DNA from: Sporomusa malonica
GTDB taxonomy: Bacteria > Bacillota > Negativicutes > Sporomusales > Sporomusaceae
Reading direction: 5' to 3'
Length of the DNA stretch: 64,000 nucleotides
Assembly (NCBI RefSeq): GCF_900176355.1
Contig: NZ_FWXI01000005.1
Span: forward strand, 62,001-126,000
The notes under the pieces were generated by a model. It had not been told where the DNA came from. It saw nothing but the letters and a program-made list of their open reading frames with translations, and did no database searches. Below, piece by piece: positions 1 through 7,396 of the stretch; the stretch's first letter is position 1, and each line of letters starts with the position of its first letter. Position numbers and translations under genes: made by a program.

Positions 1-322
1 TAATGCCTGATTGACCTGGGATAAATAGCCGCATGGCTTCACCTAATGAGCATAGGTAGTATTCACTCAACCAGTTGGCTGTTGCGAGCATATTGCTGTC
101 AAACCAGGGATGATCATCCAAAACATCAAGAATGGGTTTTAAGGTTTCAGGGTTTTCATCAGCTAAGCCAACGACAAAACCTTCGACCTTACGGTTGCCA
201 AACGGTACAAGTACCCGCGATCCTACCTGGATATTGGGTAAATTGATCGGAATATTATACGAAAATGGCTTATCAAGGCTGCGAGCCGGAATATTAACAA
301 TAATTTGGGCAGTATTTGACAT
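1..322 (-). CDS. priA: Primosomal protein N' (PriA), N-terminal part only
   Basis: PriA is the DNA helicase that restarts collapsed replication forks by binding the 3' end of the leading strand and loading the replisome. Only the first 107 codons are in the window; the gene runs off the left edge. The reading frame starts with ATG at 322 and gives a typical PriA 3'-end-binding domain: an opening AQIIVNIPARSLDKPFSYN, then GSRVLVPFGNRKVEGFV, then a segment ending in LGEAMRLFIPG. A weak purine-rich site (GTGGTG) precedes the ATG. The helicase and zinc-binding parts cannot be seen, so intactness is unknown. Confidence 0.88.
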   Translation of the reverse strand, partial: MSNTAQIIVNIPARSLDKPFSYNIPINLPNIQVGSRVLVPFGNRKVEGFVVGLADENPETLKPILDVLDDHPWFDSNMLATANWLSEYYLCSLGEAMRLFIPGQSGI

Positions 323-351
323 GTTTTCACCACTTATTCTCGAATAAAGAG

Positions 352-376
352 AAGGGGACTTGTTCAGTCCCCTTTT
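352..376 (-). terminator. Hairpin terminator between the 42-aa gene and priA
   Basis: A perfect 7-bp GGGGACT/AGTCCCC stem with a TGTTC loop, extended by A-T pairs, lies 30 bp downstream of the 42-aa gene. The tract following the stem on the minus strand is T-rich (TTCTCTTT). It probably ends that transcript ahead of priA. Confidence 0.6.
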
Positions 377-405
377 AAACTAAAGTATATATTCGCTTTT
401 AACTG

Positions 406-534
406 TCAAATACCTGCTACCGGTTTGTCAGGGTAATGAGCGGCCATTTCCCAGTCAAGGCCAGTATCCATGGGCAAACGCTTAAAAAAACGTTTAGTTC
501 GGCGCATTCTGAGCGGAGAAAAATGAAGCTTCAT
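406..534 (-). CDS. Small basic protein of unknown function, 42 aa
   Basis: A 42-codon frame starts at ATG 534 and stops with TGA at 406. It has a strong Shine-Dalgarno (AAGGAGTG) eight bases before the start, which is the main reason to call it a gene. The N-terminal half is very basic (RMRRTKRFFKRL), and the C-terminal half is neutral to acidic (MDTGLDWEMAAHYPDKP). No membrane segment or known motif is seen. It follows the HMA-domain gene by 12 bp and may share its transcript, with a hairpin terminator just beyond. I do not recognise the family. A nucleic-acid or ribosome contact would fit the charge but is only a guess. Confidence 0.55.
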   Translation of the reverse strand: MKLHFSPLRMRRTKRFFKRLPMDTGLDWEMAAHYPDKPVAGI

Positions 535-546
535 TAAACGCACTCC

Positions 547-774
547 TTAACCCTGAATAGAGTAGCCAAGAGATTGTAAGGTTTCTTCAATATATCCGCT
601 AGAAGTTACTGTTTCGTCATGATTGACTGCAACCTGCTTGGAATTTAAGTCAACCTTGACTGAGGAAACACCATGAAGGTGGGACAGCGTATGTTCAATA
701 CGGTCTCGGCAATGGTCGCCTTTGAGGCCCCCAACACGGTAAACGGATTGCTTGGTATTTTTCTGTGTAGCCAA
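547..774 (-). CDS. HMA-fold heavy-metal-associated domain protein with an altered metal site
   Basis: A single heavy-metal-associated (CopZ/MerP-like) ferredoxin-fold domain of 75 aa. The start is taken as TTG at 774 because GGGAGG lies seven bases upstream; a longer frame reaching 828 has no such site. The beta-alpha-beta pattern is clear: YRVGGLKGDHCRDRIEHTL, then GVSSVKVDLNSKQVAV, then a C-terminal IEETLQSLGYSIQG. The usual metal loop is GMTCxxC. Here it reads GLKGDHC, so the first cysteine is glycine and only one thiol plus a neighbouring His remains. Copper chaperone activity is therefore doubtful; it may bind another metal or none. It lies just downstream of metK on the same strand. Confidence 0.7.
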   Translation of the reverse strand: MATQKNTKQSVYRVGGLKGDHCRDRIEHTLSHLHGVSSVKVDLNSKQVAVNHDETVTSSGYIEETLQSLGYSIQG

Positions 775-842
775 TGAAATACCTCCCTTTTTACTGAATT
801 GAGTGTCCAGCATTGTTAGTATTACCATTGGCCATTAATTAA

Positions 843-2036
843 TTAGTCTATGTTAGCTTCCTTACGCAGAACTTCCGCTTTATCAATCTGCTCCCATGGC
901 AGGTTAACATCGGTGCGGCCGAAATGACCGTAAGCGGCAGTTTGGCGGTAAATAGGACGTCTGAGATCCAGAGACTTGATGATGCCAGCCGGTCTCAAGT
1001 CAAAGTGTTTGTTGATGAGTTCAACAATCTTAGCTTCTGTAACTTTTGCTGTGCCAAAGGTTTCCACCATAACAGATACTGGACGGGCAATACCAATGGC
1101 ATAAGCCAACTGGATTTCGCACTTATCTGCTAACCCGGCAGCAACCACATTTTTGGCTACATAGCGTGCAGCATACGCAGCAGAACGGTCAACCTTTGTT
1201 GGGTCTTTGCCTGAGAATGCGCCGCCGCCGTGACGGGCCATACCACCATATGTATCAACAATGATTTTACGTCCGGTTAACCCTGCATCACCTTGCGGGC
1301 CGCCAACTACAAACCGTCCGGTCGGGTTAATGTAGTATTTAGTCTTGGCGTCCAAGAGCTCGCCAGGGACAATAGGCGTAACTACTTTGGCGATAAGGTC
1401 TTTTTCAATGGTTTCTCGGTCAACTTCTGGGCTGTGTTGTGTGGACACGACAATCGTATCAATGCGTACCGGTTTACCGTCTTCATATTCCACAGTGACC
1501 TGGGTTTTACCATCAGGACGGAGGTAACTGAGGTCACCGTTTTTACGAACTTCTGAGAGGCGGCGGGCCAGTTTATGGGCCAAAGCGATAGGCAACGGCA
1601 TATACTCGGCGGTCTCGTTGGTGGCATAACCAAACATCATGCCTTGGTCACCAGCACCAATAGCTTCTATCGCATCCATGTCGCCCTGTTTGGCTTCTAG
1701 CGCCTTGTCTACACCCATAGCAATATCTGGTGATTGTTCGTCAATCGAGGTTAAAACACCGCAGGTTTCGCCATCAAAGCCGTATTTGGCACGAGTATAG
1801 CCGATTTCCTTGATGGTCTCACGAACAATCTTGGGAATGTCTACATAGCAATTAGTGGTAATCTCCCCCACTACATGCACAATACCGGTAGTTACTAGTG
1901 TTTCGCAGGCTACCCGGGCTGAAGGGTCATGAGCCAGAATAGCGTCAAGCACACTATCAGAAATTTGGTCGGCAATCTTATCAGGATGGCCTTCAGTTAC
2001 AGATTCAGATGTAAAGAGCACGCGTTTTTTTTCCAT
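843..2036 (-). CDS. metK: S-adenosylmethionine synthetase
   Basis: Makes S-adenosylmethionine from methionine and ATP in the cytosol. The 397-aa product is the usual family length. It opens with [17 protein letters not shown], carries the ATP-site [12 protein letters not shown] and the phosphate-binding [16 protein letters not shown] loop, and ends with the [19 protein letters not shown] segment. ATG 2036 is chosen because AGGAGG lies ten bases upstream and homology begins there; an in-frame extension upstream would run into the riboswitch. The gene is preceded by a SAM-I riboswitch, so it is expected to be switched off when SAM is abundant. Confidence 0.97.
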   Translation of the reverse strand: MEKKRVLFTSESVTEGHPDKIADQISDSVLDAILAHDPSARVACETLVTTGIVHVVGEITTNCYVDIPKIVRETIKEIGYTRAKYGFDGETCGVLTSIDEQSPDIAMGVDKALEAKQGDMDAIEAIGAGDQGMMFGYATNETAEYMPLPIALAHKLARRLSEVRKNGDLSYLRPDGKTQVTVEYEDGKPVRIDTIVVSTQHSPEVDRETIEKDLIAKVVTPIVPGELLDAKTKYYINPTGRFVVGGPQGDAGLTGRKIIVDTYGGMARHGGGAFSGKDPTKVDRSAAYAARYVAKNVVAAGLADKCEIQLAYAIGIARPVSVMVETFGTAKVTEAKIVELINKHFDLRPAGIIKSLDLRRPIYRQTAAYGHFGRTDVNLPWEQIDKAEVLRKEANID

Positions 2037-2049
2037 GATAACTATTCCT

Positions 2050-2211
2050 CCTAGTTTTGATCTAAAAAGAAAAACCCCCGCAAGGGAGGTGATTTTTTTC
2101 ACTCCCATCTTACGGTTTTGCCGCCGGAATTGGCACCGTTTTTAGCAGATAAACTGCTAAATGGTTGCCGCGGTTTCATCGGGCCAGTCCCTCCACCAAC
2201 TCTTGATGAGT
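2050..2211 (-). promoter_or_regulatory. SAM-I (S-box) riboswitch of metK
   Basis: Read on the minus strand, the leader contains the S-box core: CTCATCAAGAG, then GGTGGAGGGACTGGCCC, then GATGAAACC and GGCAACC. A variable hairpin with TTTAGCAG/CTGCTAAA arms and the GGTGCCAATTCC segment follow. P1 closes between CTCATC at 2205-2210 and GATGGG at 2104-2109. Downstream, G/C-rich hairpins followed by TTTTTCTTTTT (about 2066-2103) form the terminator platform in front of the metK ribosome-binding site. Class known from B. subtilis methionine genes: SAM binding promotes termination. Confidence 0.95.
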
Positions 2212-2230
2212 ATAGCATATGTAATTTTCA

Positions 2231-2320
2231 TAAAGAAAGCACGGCTTGCGCCGAGCCTTTGGCGACAGCGGAAGTCGATGCTGCCCTTATCCAGACGGAA
2301 AGTTATACTTTCTTACAGGA
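2231..2320 (-). repeat. 90-bp structured dispersed repeat, copy A
   Basis: First of four near-identical copies (others at 15041, 32642 and 36980), in inverted orientation relative to the rest. Features on the repeat's own strand: a GAAAGTATAACTTTC hairpin, a CGAC...GTCG hairpin, and CGGC-GCAA-GCCG with a GNRA-type tetraloop, ending in TTTTCTTTA-like sequence. It lies between the metK riboswitch and coaBC. Short frames across it were judged non-coding. Confidence 0.85.
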
Positions 2321-2355
2321 CACCAAAAAAATTCTAATCGAATTTCAAAGAAAAA

Positions 2356-3558
2356 TCAAGTAGATTTTGTTAGTATTGCACAAATTTTGTCTAGGATGAT
2401 CTCGGCCACCTGGTATTTACTCAATTGAGGGAGTGCTTCAACCTGCCCATTTTTGTGAATGACTTTGACAATATTAGTGTCAATATTAAAGCCGGCCCCC
2501 GGTAATGTGACATCATTGGCAACAATCATATCTAGGTTTTTCTTAATTAATTTTTCCTGCGCATGTGCCAGCAGGTCTTCTGTTTCAGCAGCAAAACCAA
2601 TTAATAGCTGTTGTTTTTTACGCTGCCCCAGCTCGCGGAGAATATCCGGATTTTTTATCAGATTAATGGTTAACATGTCTTCGGTTTTCTTTATTTTCTG
2701 TTGGGCAGTCAGTTCTGGGCGGTAGTCAGCAACGGCGGCCGCCTTAATTACAACATCAACTGCATCAAATTCAGCTAAAACGGCATCACGCATTTCGGCA
2801 GCCGTTTCCACTCGTTTGACGGTAACGCATGGTGGATTGGGCAAGCTTGATGGCCCGGAAACCAGGACGACTTCAGCACCTCGTGCAGCCGCTACTTGGG
2901 CTAACGCATACCCCATTTTACCGCTGGAACGGTTGCCAATATATCGAACAGGGTCGATGGGCTCTCTCGTACCGGCGGCTGTAATCAGTACTCGTTTGCC
3001 TGCCATGCTCAGGCGGCTGTGTAAGAGAGCAATCACTTCTTCCACAATGGTTGCTGGTTCAGGTAAGCGGCCCGGACCTTCCACACCACAGGCCAACATG
3101 CCTGTAGCAGGTTCAATGATGTGGTATCCTAAGCTCTTCAGATTGACTAAGTTCTGTTGAGTAATCGGGTTAAGGTACATATTGGAATTCATGGCGGGCG
3201 CGAGCACAATTGGCGCTGTTGTTGCCATAATTGTAGTTGTAAGCATATCGTCGGCAATACCATTGGCTATTTTTCCAATGACATTGGCAGTCGCTGGGGC
3301 AATAAGAAGTAAATCAGCACGAGACGCTAACGCGATGTGCTGTACATTCCAGGTTTTGGGTTCTTCCCACATGTCAGTGATAACTGGGTTACCGCTAATT
3401 TCTCGGAACGTTAGTGGGGTGACAAACTCTGTTGCGGATTTGGTCATAACAACATTGACATTGAAGCCGGCTTTTTTTAGCCGGCTAACAATATCGACCG
3501 CTTTATAGGCCGCAATGCCGCCGGAAACACCCATAACAATATTTTGGCCTGAGGACAT
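2356..3558 (-). CDS. coaBC: Bifunctional phosphopantothenoylcysteine decarboxylase / phosphopantothenate-cysteine ligase
   Basis: Carries out two successive steps of coenzyme A synthesis: ligation of cysteine to 4'-phosphopantothenate, and FMN-dependent decarboxylation to 4'-phosphopantetheine. The 400-aa length is normal. The N-terminal CoaC part (to about 190) has GVSGGIAAYKAVD, the active-site VQHIAL histidine, the APAMNSNMY motif and the catalytic cysteine in GMLACGVEGPGR. The CoaB part follows with ITAAGTREPIDPVRYIGNRS, AAAVADYRP and the KIKK segment. It sits 9 bp downstream of rpoZ, in the gmk-rpoZ-coaBC order common in Firmicutes. ATG 3558 has a GGAGGC site in front. Confidence 0.96.
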   Translation of the reverse strand: MSSGQNIVMGVSGGIAAYKAVDIVSRLKKAGFNVNVVMTKSATEFVTPLTFREISGNPVITDMWEEPKTWNVQHIALASRADLLLIAPATANVIGKIANGIADDMLTTTIMATTAPIVLAPAMNSNMYLNPITQQNLVNLKSLGYHIIEPATGMLACGVEGPGRLPEPATIVEEVIALLHSRLSMAGKRVLITAAGTREPIDPVRYIGNRSSGKMGYALAQVAAARGAEVVLVSGPSSLPNPPCVTVKRVETAAEMRDAVLAEFDAVDVVIKAAAVADYRPELTAQQKIKKTEDMLTINLIKNPDILRELGQRKKQQLLIGFAAETEDLLAHAQEKLIKKNLDMIVANDVTLPGAGFNIDTNIVKVIHKNGQVEALPQLSKYQVAEIILDKICAILTKST

Positions 3559-3567
3559 TATTGCCTC

Positions 3568-3774
3568 CTATTTAATTCCGGTTTTGGTTCGTTCGTAGGT
3601 AATTTTGCCTTGTGCGATTTCTTCAAGGGCAATTGTTACCGGTTTGTTGGACTTGGATTCAGCCAATGGCTGCTGACCGTCCATAATCTCACGCGCTCGT
3701 TTGGCGGCAAGTACGACCAATGTGTATTTACTATCAACTTTTTGTACCAGTACATCTAAAGACGGATTAATCAT
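3568..3774 (-). CDS. rpoZ: RNA polymerase omega subunit
   Basis: Omega is the small subunit that helps the beta' subunit fold and join core RNA polymerase. The product is 68 aa. It opens with MINPSLDVLVQKVDSKYTL followed by VVLAAKRAREIM, the conserved helix that clamps beta'. Its ATG overlaps the gmk stop by four bases (ATGA), which points to translational coupling, and coaBC follows directly. Length and context match Firmicutes omega. Confidence 0.95.
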   Translation of the reverse strand: MINPSLDVLVQKVDSKYTLVVLAAKRAREIMDGQQPLAESKSNKPVTIALEEIAQGKITYERTKTGIK

Positions 3775-4436
3775 AGTGTCTCCCCTTGCCTTTTATTTGA
3801 AGGTGCCAAGTGCTCGTTACATATACAATTTGCATGGCAGAGACTATCGATCAAATCGGTATTGCGCTCTGCTCGGTACTTTTCTGCTGTAATAATAGTT
3901 TCGATTCTTTGCACAGCTTCAGCTACTTGGTCATTGACCACAATATAGTGATAATTGTGCGCCAGGCTAAGCTCATCGCTGGCGCAACTCAAACGATTTC
4001 GGATTGCATCAAGACTATCGGTGCCGCGTTTGTAAATTCTGTCAGCCAACTCATCAAGTGAGGGCGGGACTATATATATATATACACCTTGCGAAAAATT
4101 ATCCTTTACCTTCATGGCCCCTTGGGTATCAATCTCCAGAACGACATCGTACCCGTTATTTAGTTGTTCAAGAACGTAATGACGTGGTGTCCCGTAAAAG
4201 TTGCCGTAGACTTCAGCCCACTCCAGGAGATCATGATTGTCGATCATGGTTTTAAAGCGGTCTTGGGTAAGGAATAGATAGTTTACCCCATCAACTTCTC
4301 CCACTCTCGGCTGGCGGGTAGTGGCAGATATGGAGTATTTGAGCTGAGGATTGCTACGCAGCAACTCACGGCAAATGGTGCCTTTACCGGTGCCAGAAGG
4401 ACCGGAAATAACGATTAAAATTCCTTGCTGCGCCAT
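3771..4436 (-). CDS. gmk: Guanylate kinase
   Basis: Phosphorylates GMP to GDP with ATP, an essential step of guanine nucleotide synthesis. At 221 aa it is a little longer than the typical ~205 aa, with an extra C-terminal tail (about 20 residues, two cysteines). The P-loop ISGPSGTGKGT is at residues 9-19, followed by the GMP-binding SISATTRQPRVGEVDG region and the YGTPRHYV loop. It is third in a remA-gmk-rpoZ-coaBC run, all minus strand, a conserved Firmicutes arrangement. ATG 4436 has a GAAAGGAG site. Confidence 0.96.
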   Translation of the reverse strand: MAQQGILIVISGPSGTGKGTICRELLRSNPQLKYSISATTRQPRVGEVDGVNYLFLTQDRFKTMIDNHDLLEWAEVYGNFYGTPRHYVLEQLNNGYDVVLEIDTQGAMKVKDNFSQGVYIYIVPPSLDELADRIYKRGTDSLDAIRNRLSCASDELSLAHNYHYIVVNDQVAEAVQRIETIITAEKYRAERNTDLIDSLCHANCICNEHLAPSNKRQGETL

Positions 4437-4459
4437 AGCCTATCTCCTTTCAGGTCGTA

Positions 4460-4726
4460 TTATTCGGCAGTATCGTCGCTAGTGTCTTTGCTGGTTAAAC
4501 GGTGGGCAACTGTTTCAGGCTGTACAGCCGATAAAATGACGTGGTCGCTATCAGTAATGATAACTGCGCGGGTCCGGCGTCCATATGTAGCATCAATAAG
4601 CATACCACGATCGCGCGCTTCCTGAATAATTCTCTTGATGGGGGCTGATTCTGGGCTGACAATAGAAATAATCCGGTTTGCCGACACTATATTGCCAAAA
4701 CCGATATTAATCAATTTTATGTCCAT
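4460..4726 (-). CDS. remA: RemA-family extracellular matrix regulator (DUF370)
   Basis: RemA (YlzA) is a small ring-forming DNA-binding protein that in B. subtilis activates biofilm matrix and osmoprotection genes. The 88-aa protein begins [20 protein letters not shown] and includes [20 protein letters not shown] and [12 protein letters not shown], the family's conserved blocks. ATG 4726 is chosen because GGAGGAG lies close upstream; an in-frame start further up (4747) has none. It lies between yicC and gmk, the usual position in Firmicutes. What it controls in this organism cannot be told from the window. Confidence 0.93.
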   Translation of the reverse strand: MDIKLINIGFGNIVSANRIISIVSPESAPIKRIIQEARDRGMLIDATYGRRTRAVIITDSDHVILSAVQPETVAHRLTSKDTSDDTAE

Positions 4727-4775
4727 TAAGACTCCTCCTATATACATTTATAGGTATTTAGACGTAGCTTCTATA

Positions 4776-5660
4776 TTACTCTATGTTTTGGATTTGCTCT
4801 CTGACCTTCTCAATCTCACTTTTAATTTCAACGACAACATTGGCAATAGTAGAATCATTTGCTTTGGAAGCAATCGTGTTGGTTTCTCGGTTTATTTCCT
4901 GAACAATAAAATCCAGTTTGCGTCCGACCGCCTCTCGCTCTTTAACAGCCGCCTTAAATTGAGATAAATGGCTTTTAAGCCTAACAATTTCTTCAGTAAC
5001 ATTAGTCCTATCGGCAAATATGGCTGTTTCCTGAAGTAGTCTGGTTTCATCTGGCTCTGCTCCTACGGCGGCTAATAATTCCCGCATACGGCCTAGCAGT
5101 TTTTCACGGTATTCAACAAGTATTTGCGGCGCTCTCTCTTCAACTGTAGCGATATAGGTATATAGTTTTTCAACTCGTGCTAAGAGATCATTCTCAATAT
5201 TGGCTCCCTCAGCTTCTCTCATTTTCATAAGATTTAGAACCGCTGACTCAATAGCTGTAGCTAGTTTGGGCCATAGTTTTTCAACATCTTCTGAAATTTC
5301 CTCTACCTTGAGCACATCAGGGTACTTAGAAAGGTGATAAACATTATCGCTGGCAGGCACTCCCAAAAGACCGGCTAATTCTCCCATTGCATTATGGTAA
5401 GCCATTGCCAAATCTTTGTCAACCCTTACGGTCCGTTTCTTTTGACCATACTCGTCGACAGTAATAAAGGTGTCCACTCGGCCGCGTAAAATGGTATTGG
5501 CAATGCCGCGGCGGACTTTGTCCTCCAAACTACCTAAGGCTTTTGGCATGCGGATTACAATTTCATTATAACGGTGATTTACCGCTTTAATTTCAACTAT
5601 AATCCGATGAGTCGAATCAATATATTCACCCCGGCCAAATCCGGTCATACTTTTTAGCAC
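4776..5660 (-). CDS. yicC: YicC family endoribonuclease-like protein
   Basis: YicC/YloC proteins are stress-linked endoribonucleases; the E. coli member promotes decay of the RyhB small RNA. The 294-aa length is typical. The protein opens with MLKSMTGFGRGEY and ends with the conserved C-terminal region RKLDFIVQEINRETNTIASKA. A GTG start at 5660 is favoured by an AAGGAAGGTG ribosome-binding site. The middle (about 90-230) is helical and charged, as in the family. It heads the yicC-remA-gmk-rpoZ-coaBC run, so a promoter for that run probably lies in 5661-5760. Confidence 0.93.
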   Translation of the reverse strand: MLKSMTGFGRGEYIDSTHRIIVEIKAVNHRYNEIVIRMPKALGSLEDKVRRGIANTILRGRVDTFITVDEYGQKKRTVRVDKDLAMAYHNAMGELAGLLGVPASDNVYHLSKYPDVLKVEEISEDVEKLWPKLATAIESAVLNLMKMREAEGANIENDLLARVEKLYTYIATVEERAPQILVEYREKLLGRMRELLAAVGAEPDETRLLQETAIFADRTNVTEEIVRLKSHLSQFKAAVKEREAVGRKLDFIVQEINRETNTIASKANDSTIANVVVEIKSEIEKVREQIQNIE

Positions 5661-5764
5661 GAAAATTGCACCTTCCTTTGCGTATGTTTATTATTGACTG
5701 ATCATACAATTTTAACCGTAGATTTTTACAGTTACTTCGCGTTACTTGTCCTAAATCCCTTTTT

Positions 5765-5797
5765 CATAAAAAAATAAATGGAGATATACTCCATTTT
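5765..5797 (-). terminator. Rho-independent terminator of the secreted-protein gene
   Basis: On the minus strand an AAATGGAG/CTCCATTT stem with a TATAT loop is followed by ATTTTTTT. It lies about 10 bp past the stop of the gene at 5808-6410. Confidence 0.8.
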
Positions 5798-5807
5798 TAG
5801 CAGAACA

Positions 5808-6410
5808 TTATTTAAAATTCGGCAGATCGAAATAAAAGCGACGTTCCTGCTTGTCTTTGGTGGTCACTATTAGTGTGATGGGTTTATTTAATAAGACATC
5901 TTTGTCAGGAAAATAAAAATGGGAATGAGCAGCATATTGAGGTTCATCTGGAAACCAGGGGGTTTTAACTGGCTGGTTAGCTACTACGTGATAGGGTTTA
6001 ATCACTTTCTTTTCTTGTTTAAGGACTACTTGGATACCCTCAGTAAAACTCGAGCTATTACCATTTACAATTATACTAAAGACCAAACACCCGGCATAAT
6101 CGGCTAAAATTTTTTCGCTGTCAGCAAGCTCGACAGATTGTTTACTCCTGATTTTGTCTCGTGCGTCATTAGCTATTAACAGAAAGGGTGTATACAAATA
6201 AGCTTTCTCTGTTGTTTCATTGAGAATAGGAGCTTTTTCTTCATAAGCAAGCCAGGGCGCAAGGAAATCAGTAAGTGCCAGTTGTTTACTTTTTACGCCA
6301 TAAGCCTGGGCTTCCAGGATGACTTCTTTGTTTACCAACGATAATGCCCCAGCGGGCCAAGGGACTGAGAGCAGGAGTATTAGGCTAAGAACACCAGATA
6401 GAAATCTCAC
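5808..6410 (-). CDS. Secreted or surface protein of unknown function
   Basis: The product is 200 aa when started at GTG 6410, which has GGAGGT five bases upstream; an upstream ATG (6458) would put an unlikely Cys/His-rich leader before the signal. The N-terminus is a classical signal peptide: one Arg, a hydrophobic FLSGVLSLILLLSV stretch, then PWPAGALS with a probable signal-peptidase I site after AGA. The mature part has no cysteine pair or catalytic motif I recognise apart from a single AGCLVF cysteine. It is rich in beta-forming sequence and ends RRFYFDLPNFK. It is monocistronic, between terminators. An exported single-domain protein; function unknown. Confidence 0.75.
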   Translation of the reverse strand: MRFLSGVLSLILLLSVPWPAGALSLVNKEVILEAQAYGVKSKQLALTDFLAPWLAYEEKAPILNETTEKAYLYTPFLLIANDARDKIRSKQSVELADSEKILADYAGCLVFSIIVNGNSSSFTEGIQVVLKQEKKVIKPYHVVANQPVKTPWFPDEPQYAAHSHFYFPDKDVLLNKPITLIVTTKDKQERRFYFDLPNFK

Positions 6411-6501
6411 CTTACACCTCCGATGACAAAAATGTCCTGGCGTATATATATTACGCATAAGAACAAAAAAAACCTTTATTTTCAGAATTTAGAAGCTATG
6501 T

Positions 6502-6533
6502 AAAAAAACCAGCTCGTGTGAGCCGGTTTTTTT
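6502..6533 (-). terminator. Rho-independent terminator of dapF
   Basis: An ACCGGCTC/GAGCTGGT stem with a short loop, flanked by A and T tracts on both sides, so it could work in either direction. It lies 5 bp past the dapF stop. Confidence 0.85.
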
Positions 6534-6537
6534 CAGC

Positions 6538-7371
6538 TTACAGCAGGTAGGTGCCCCGGAATACTTCCACGGCAGGGCCTGATTTATAAATATGATTGTT
6601 TTCGCCCCATTGGATAAACAGGTCACCACCATCCAGTTTTACGATTGCCTGACGATCAGTATGACCGTTTAAAACAGCGGCAACCAAAGCAGCGCTGGCT
6701 CCGGTGCCGCAGGCTTTGGTAATGCCTGCGCCGCGTTCCCAAACACGCATCTTTAGTGTTTCGCGGTTAATGACTTGGATAAATTCAACATTGGCCTTTT
6801 TGGGGAACAGGCTATGGGTCTCGATTTTTGGCCCAATGGCAGATAGGTTAACTTTGGATACATCGTCAACAAAGATGACGCAATGCGGATTGCCCATCGA
6901 TAAAGCGGTGACATGGTAGGTTTGACCATCCACTTCAATCGGTACGTTGACGGCCTGTTCCCCGGCATTGCCGACCATAGGGGTTTCACCGCGAGTTAGC
7001 TTTGGTTCACCCATGTCAACCTTTACTGTTGATAGTTTGTCATTTTCAAAAATAAGCTCAGGTGTAATAATTCCGGCCAAAGTATCAAGGGTGATGACTG
7101 TTTTGTCAGTAAGTCCGGTTTCATAGAGATAGCGGGCAACACAGCGTGTAGCGTTACCGCACATATCGGCTTCGCTGCCGTCTGAATTAAATATACGCAT
7201 TTTAAAATCAGCGATATCTGACGGCAACATGACGACAAGTCCGTCAGCACCGATCCCAAAATTACGATCACAGACGGCTAAAGCCTGGCTACGATAATCG
7301 ACAATATGTTCGCTCAACCCATTAATAATTACAAAATCATTGCCTAATCCATGCCACTTCGTAAACTGCAT
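6538..7371 (-). CDS. dapF: Diaminopimelate epimerase
   Basis: Converts LL- to meso-diaminopimelate for lysine and peptidoglycan synthesis. The 277-aa length is standard. The two catalytic cysteines are visible in ADMCGNATRCVARYL and KACGTGASAAL, and the N-terminus MQFTKWHGLGNDFV is the family signature. ATG 7371 is used because GGGGGA precedes it; a longer frame to 7449 would overlap the ATPase gene. It starts 25 bp after the calcium ATPase stop and may be co-transcribed with it, though no functional link is obvious. Confidence 0.96.
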   Translation of the reverse strand: MQFTKWHGLGNDFVIINGLSEHIVDYRSQALAVCDRNFGIGADGLVVMLPSDIADFKMRIFNSDGSEADMCGNATRCVARYLYETGLTDKTVITLDTLAGIITPELIFENDKLSTVKVDMGEPKLTRGETPMVGNAGEQAVNVPIEVDGQTYHVTALSMGNPHCVIFVDDVSKVNLSAIGPKIETHSLFPKKANVEFIQVINRETLKMRVWERGAGITKACGTGASAALVAAVLNGHTDRQAIVKLDGGDLFIQWGENNHIYKSGPAVEVFRGTYLL

Positions 7372-7396
7372 AATATTTCCCCCTAGGATAATGTAG

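Noticed and set aside
2118..2428. Plus-strand frames of 81 and 60 codons upstream of coaBC
   Set aside because: They read across the antisense strand of the SAM-I riboswitch and repeat copy A, with no ribosome-binding site.
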